DNA of 64,000 nucleotides from Micromonospora pallida (lineage in GTDB: Bacteria > Actinomycetota > Actinomycetes > Mycobacteriales > Micromonosporaceae): NCBI RefSeq assembly GCF_900090325.1, contig NZ_FMHW01000002.1, positions 1,302,001 through 1,366,000 on the forward strand, in the 5' to 3' direction. Made by a program: the position numbers and the translations under genes. The notes beneath the pieces were generated by a model, which had not been told where the DNA came from, made no database searches, and worked only from the letters and a program-made list of their open reading frames with translations. Within the stretch, counting starts at the first letter, position 1. Each line of letters begins with the position of its first letter. Below, in pieces: positions 62,925 to 64,000 of the stretch.

Positions 62925-63521
62925 TCAGTTCGGGGCGCAAACGTCCCGTAGCGTCTGGGCGTCCCGGTTCGTCCGGGCCTGCGCTGCGGCGTAGTCTCCC
63001 GACACCCCGCCCGACAGGATGAAGCGCATGTCTGAGAAGTCCCGCGACAGCGCCACCGTCACCTGGTAGACGGCCCCTTCGGCGGCCGTGCTCGCGCGCA
63101 TCATCCCCTGGTAGGCCTGCGTCGCGGCGGCCTGCTGGCTCAGCTCGGTCGAGCCCGCCGTCCGGTAGTACCGGTCGACGACCGCTAGGGCCTCCTCGCA
63201 GCCGGCGGGGAGCAACGGTGCCAGCGACAGCGACGGCCTGGGGTTGGGTGCTCGGGACGTCGTCTCGACTGGTCGAGGGGGCGTCGCGCTCGGTTCGGGC
63301 GCCGTCGTCGAATCGGGTGGCGTCTGGACCGGCGTATCCGGCGTGGTCGCCTGGACGGAGACCGTTCCTGAGCCCGGGGCCGGATGCTCCGGGGGAGGGG
63401 TTCGGGGCCACGCGTAGGCGACGAAGGCGAGGATGGCCGCGACGACACCACTGACCGCCCCCAGCGCGGCCCAGTCCGGCTTGAGCCCAGCGGAGCCGCT
63501 CCCGGCACCGGCGCGTCTCAT
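62925..63521 (-). CDS. Membrane-anchored hypothetical protein
   Basis: Protein of 198 residues. One N-terminal membrane helix (WAALGAVSGVVAAILAFVAY) is followed by a Pro/Thr-rich extracellular linker (TPPPEHPAPGSGTVSVQATT and beyond) and a helical C-terminal domain with two Cys (LPAGCEEALAVVDRYYRTAG, LRDVCAPN) that may pair. Type II topology with the domain outside is likely. No family is recognised. ATG at 63521 has only a weak ribosome site. The next 160 bases to the SDR stop show no gene. Confidence 0.65.
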   Translation of the reverse strand: MRRAGAGSGSAGLKPDWAALGAVSGVVAAILAFVAYAWPRTPPPEHPAPGSGTVSVQATTPDTPVQTPPDSTTAPEPSATPPRPVETTSRAPNPRPSLSLAPLLPAGCEEALAVVDRYYRTAGSTELSQQAAATQAYQGMMRASTAAEGAVYQVTVALSRDFSDMRFILSGGVSGDYAAAQARTNRDAQTLRDVCAPN

Positions 63522-63681
63522 TCGTCGAAGGTCGATGCGCCAACCATAGACACCTCAGGCATGGTTGGCGGCGGGGCCGGCGTGAGGCCAGCCGGCGCGG
63601 CGGCGGTCCGGCTCGGTGGAGCCGGACCGTCGCGCACGGCACAGCGTCGACAGTCGACCGGAAACGCCCCGTGGCCGCTGG

Positions 63682-64000
63682 TCAGCGGATCGTGTAGCCG
63701 CCGTCGACCAGCAGGTCCGCGCCGTTGACCATGTCGGCGGCGTCGGAGGCCAGGTAGATCGCCGCCGCGGCGATCTCGTCGGGGTACGCGAACCGCCCGG
63801 TCGGGATCTGCTCCTTCAGCCGGTCGCCCTTGGGGCCTTCCCAGGCCTTGCGGCCGAGGTCGGTCAGCACCACGGTGGGGCTGATCGTGTTGACGGTGAC
63901 GCCCCGGCCGGCCCACTCCGAGGCGAGCACCTTGGTGAGCCCGACCAGGCCGAACTTGGAGGCGCAGTACGCGGCGTGCGCGTGCAGGGCGACGGTCGCC
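63682..64000 (-). CDS. Short-chain dehydrogenase/reductase, C-terminal part (cut by window edge)
   Basis: The last 105 residues of a classical SDR that oxidises or reduces a hydroxyl/keto group with NAD(P)H. The catalytic YCASK motif (YxxxK) lies near the window edge, followed by GLTKVLASEWAGRGVTVNTI, SPTVVLTDLGRKAW and the C-terminal signature YLASDAADMVNGADLLVDGG. The start and the nucleotide-binding domain are outside the window. The substrate is unknown; sugar-alcohol dehydrogenases are common in this branch. Confidence 0.88.
   Translation of the reverse strand, partial: ATVALHAHAAYCASKFGLVGLTKVLASEWAGRGVTVNTISPTVVLTDLGRKAWEGPKGDRLKEQIPTGRFAYPDEIAAAAIYLASDAADMVNGADLLVDGGYTIR

Noticed and set aside
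1..64000. rRNA, tRNA, CRISPR arrays and intact insertion sequences
   Set aside because: None seen on reading through. There are no regularly spaced repeats, and the only recombinase trace is the relic at 10381-10590.

Overview
The window is very GC-rich, with strong G/C bias at third codon positions, many GTG and TTG starts and tightly overlapping ATGA/GTGA gene junctions. The gene content (type I PKS, FAAL, MHS and sugar ABC transporters, SWIM/MoxR/vWA locus) points to an actinomycete, most likely Micromonospora or a close relative. That placement is inference from composition and gene families; no rRNA gene is present.

Layout. (1) 1-8283, minus strand: a biosynthetic operon transcribed toward the left edge. 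In transcription order it holds a chorismate pyruvate-lyase-like enzyme, a stand-alone AMP ligase, a PKS module (KS-AT-KR-DH-carrier) and the N-terminal condensation domain of an NRPS cut by the window edge. (2) 8.3-14.3 kb: a decayed accessory island with hypothetical genes, HEAT-repeat and ankyrin fragments, an integrase relic, an LtrA membrane protein and a HEAT-like repeat protein. (3) 14.3-24.3 kb: a second biosynthetic block. A FAAL-type ligase and an acyl-CoA dehydrogenase fused to a ferritin-like diiron oxygenase lie divergent from a PKS (ACP-KS-AT-DH-KR-ACP plus docking tail). (4) 24.3-27 kb: a GNAT acetyltransferase and two secreted enzymes. (5) 27.2-31.8 kb: an SRPBCC protein, a thioester-reductase-like SDR, a class III aminotransferase, an enoyl-CoA hydratase and another SRPBCC protein. 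These could tailor or release a polyketide chain. (6) 31.9-34.8 kb: a MarR regulator divergent from an ABC exporter, then a hypothetical gene. (7) 35-41.3 kb: a GntR-controlled sugar-acid catabolic operon (3-hydroxyacid dehydrogenase, MHS transporter, split transketolase, DUF1537 kinase). (8) 41.5-46.3 kb: an alpha/beta hydrolase, nanE and PfkB remnants and a sugar ABC importer. (9) 46.9-59.8 kb: a five-gene operon of DUF4132 protein, giant unknown protein, MoxR AAA+ ATPase, DUF5682-vWA fusion and SWIM protein. (10) 59.9-64 kb: a YidD-like protein, an MFS exporter, small secreted and membrane proteins and a partial SDR.

How the genes may work together. Blocks 1, 3 and possibly 5 look like one hybrid PKS/NRPS pathway. 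A carboxylic acid would be adenylated and loaded on the N-terminal ACP, modified by the ACAD-diiron protein and extended with malonyl units. Further enzymes could add a 4-hydroxybenzoate unit and a reductive-amination step. The 46.9-59.8 kb operon is the best candidate for a poorly described system: an ATP-dependent MoxR-vWA machine with a giant partner of no recognised domain.

Caution. Five genes (KS-AT-KR-DH PKS, ltrA-like, FAAL, aminotransferase and a small membrane protein) are each broken by what looks like exactly one missing base in a G/C run. This pattern suggests systematic sequence error rather than biological decay, so those genes are annotated as single frameshifted CDSs.
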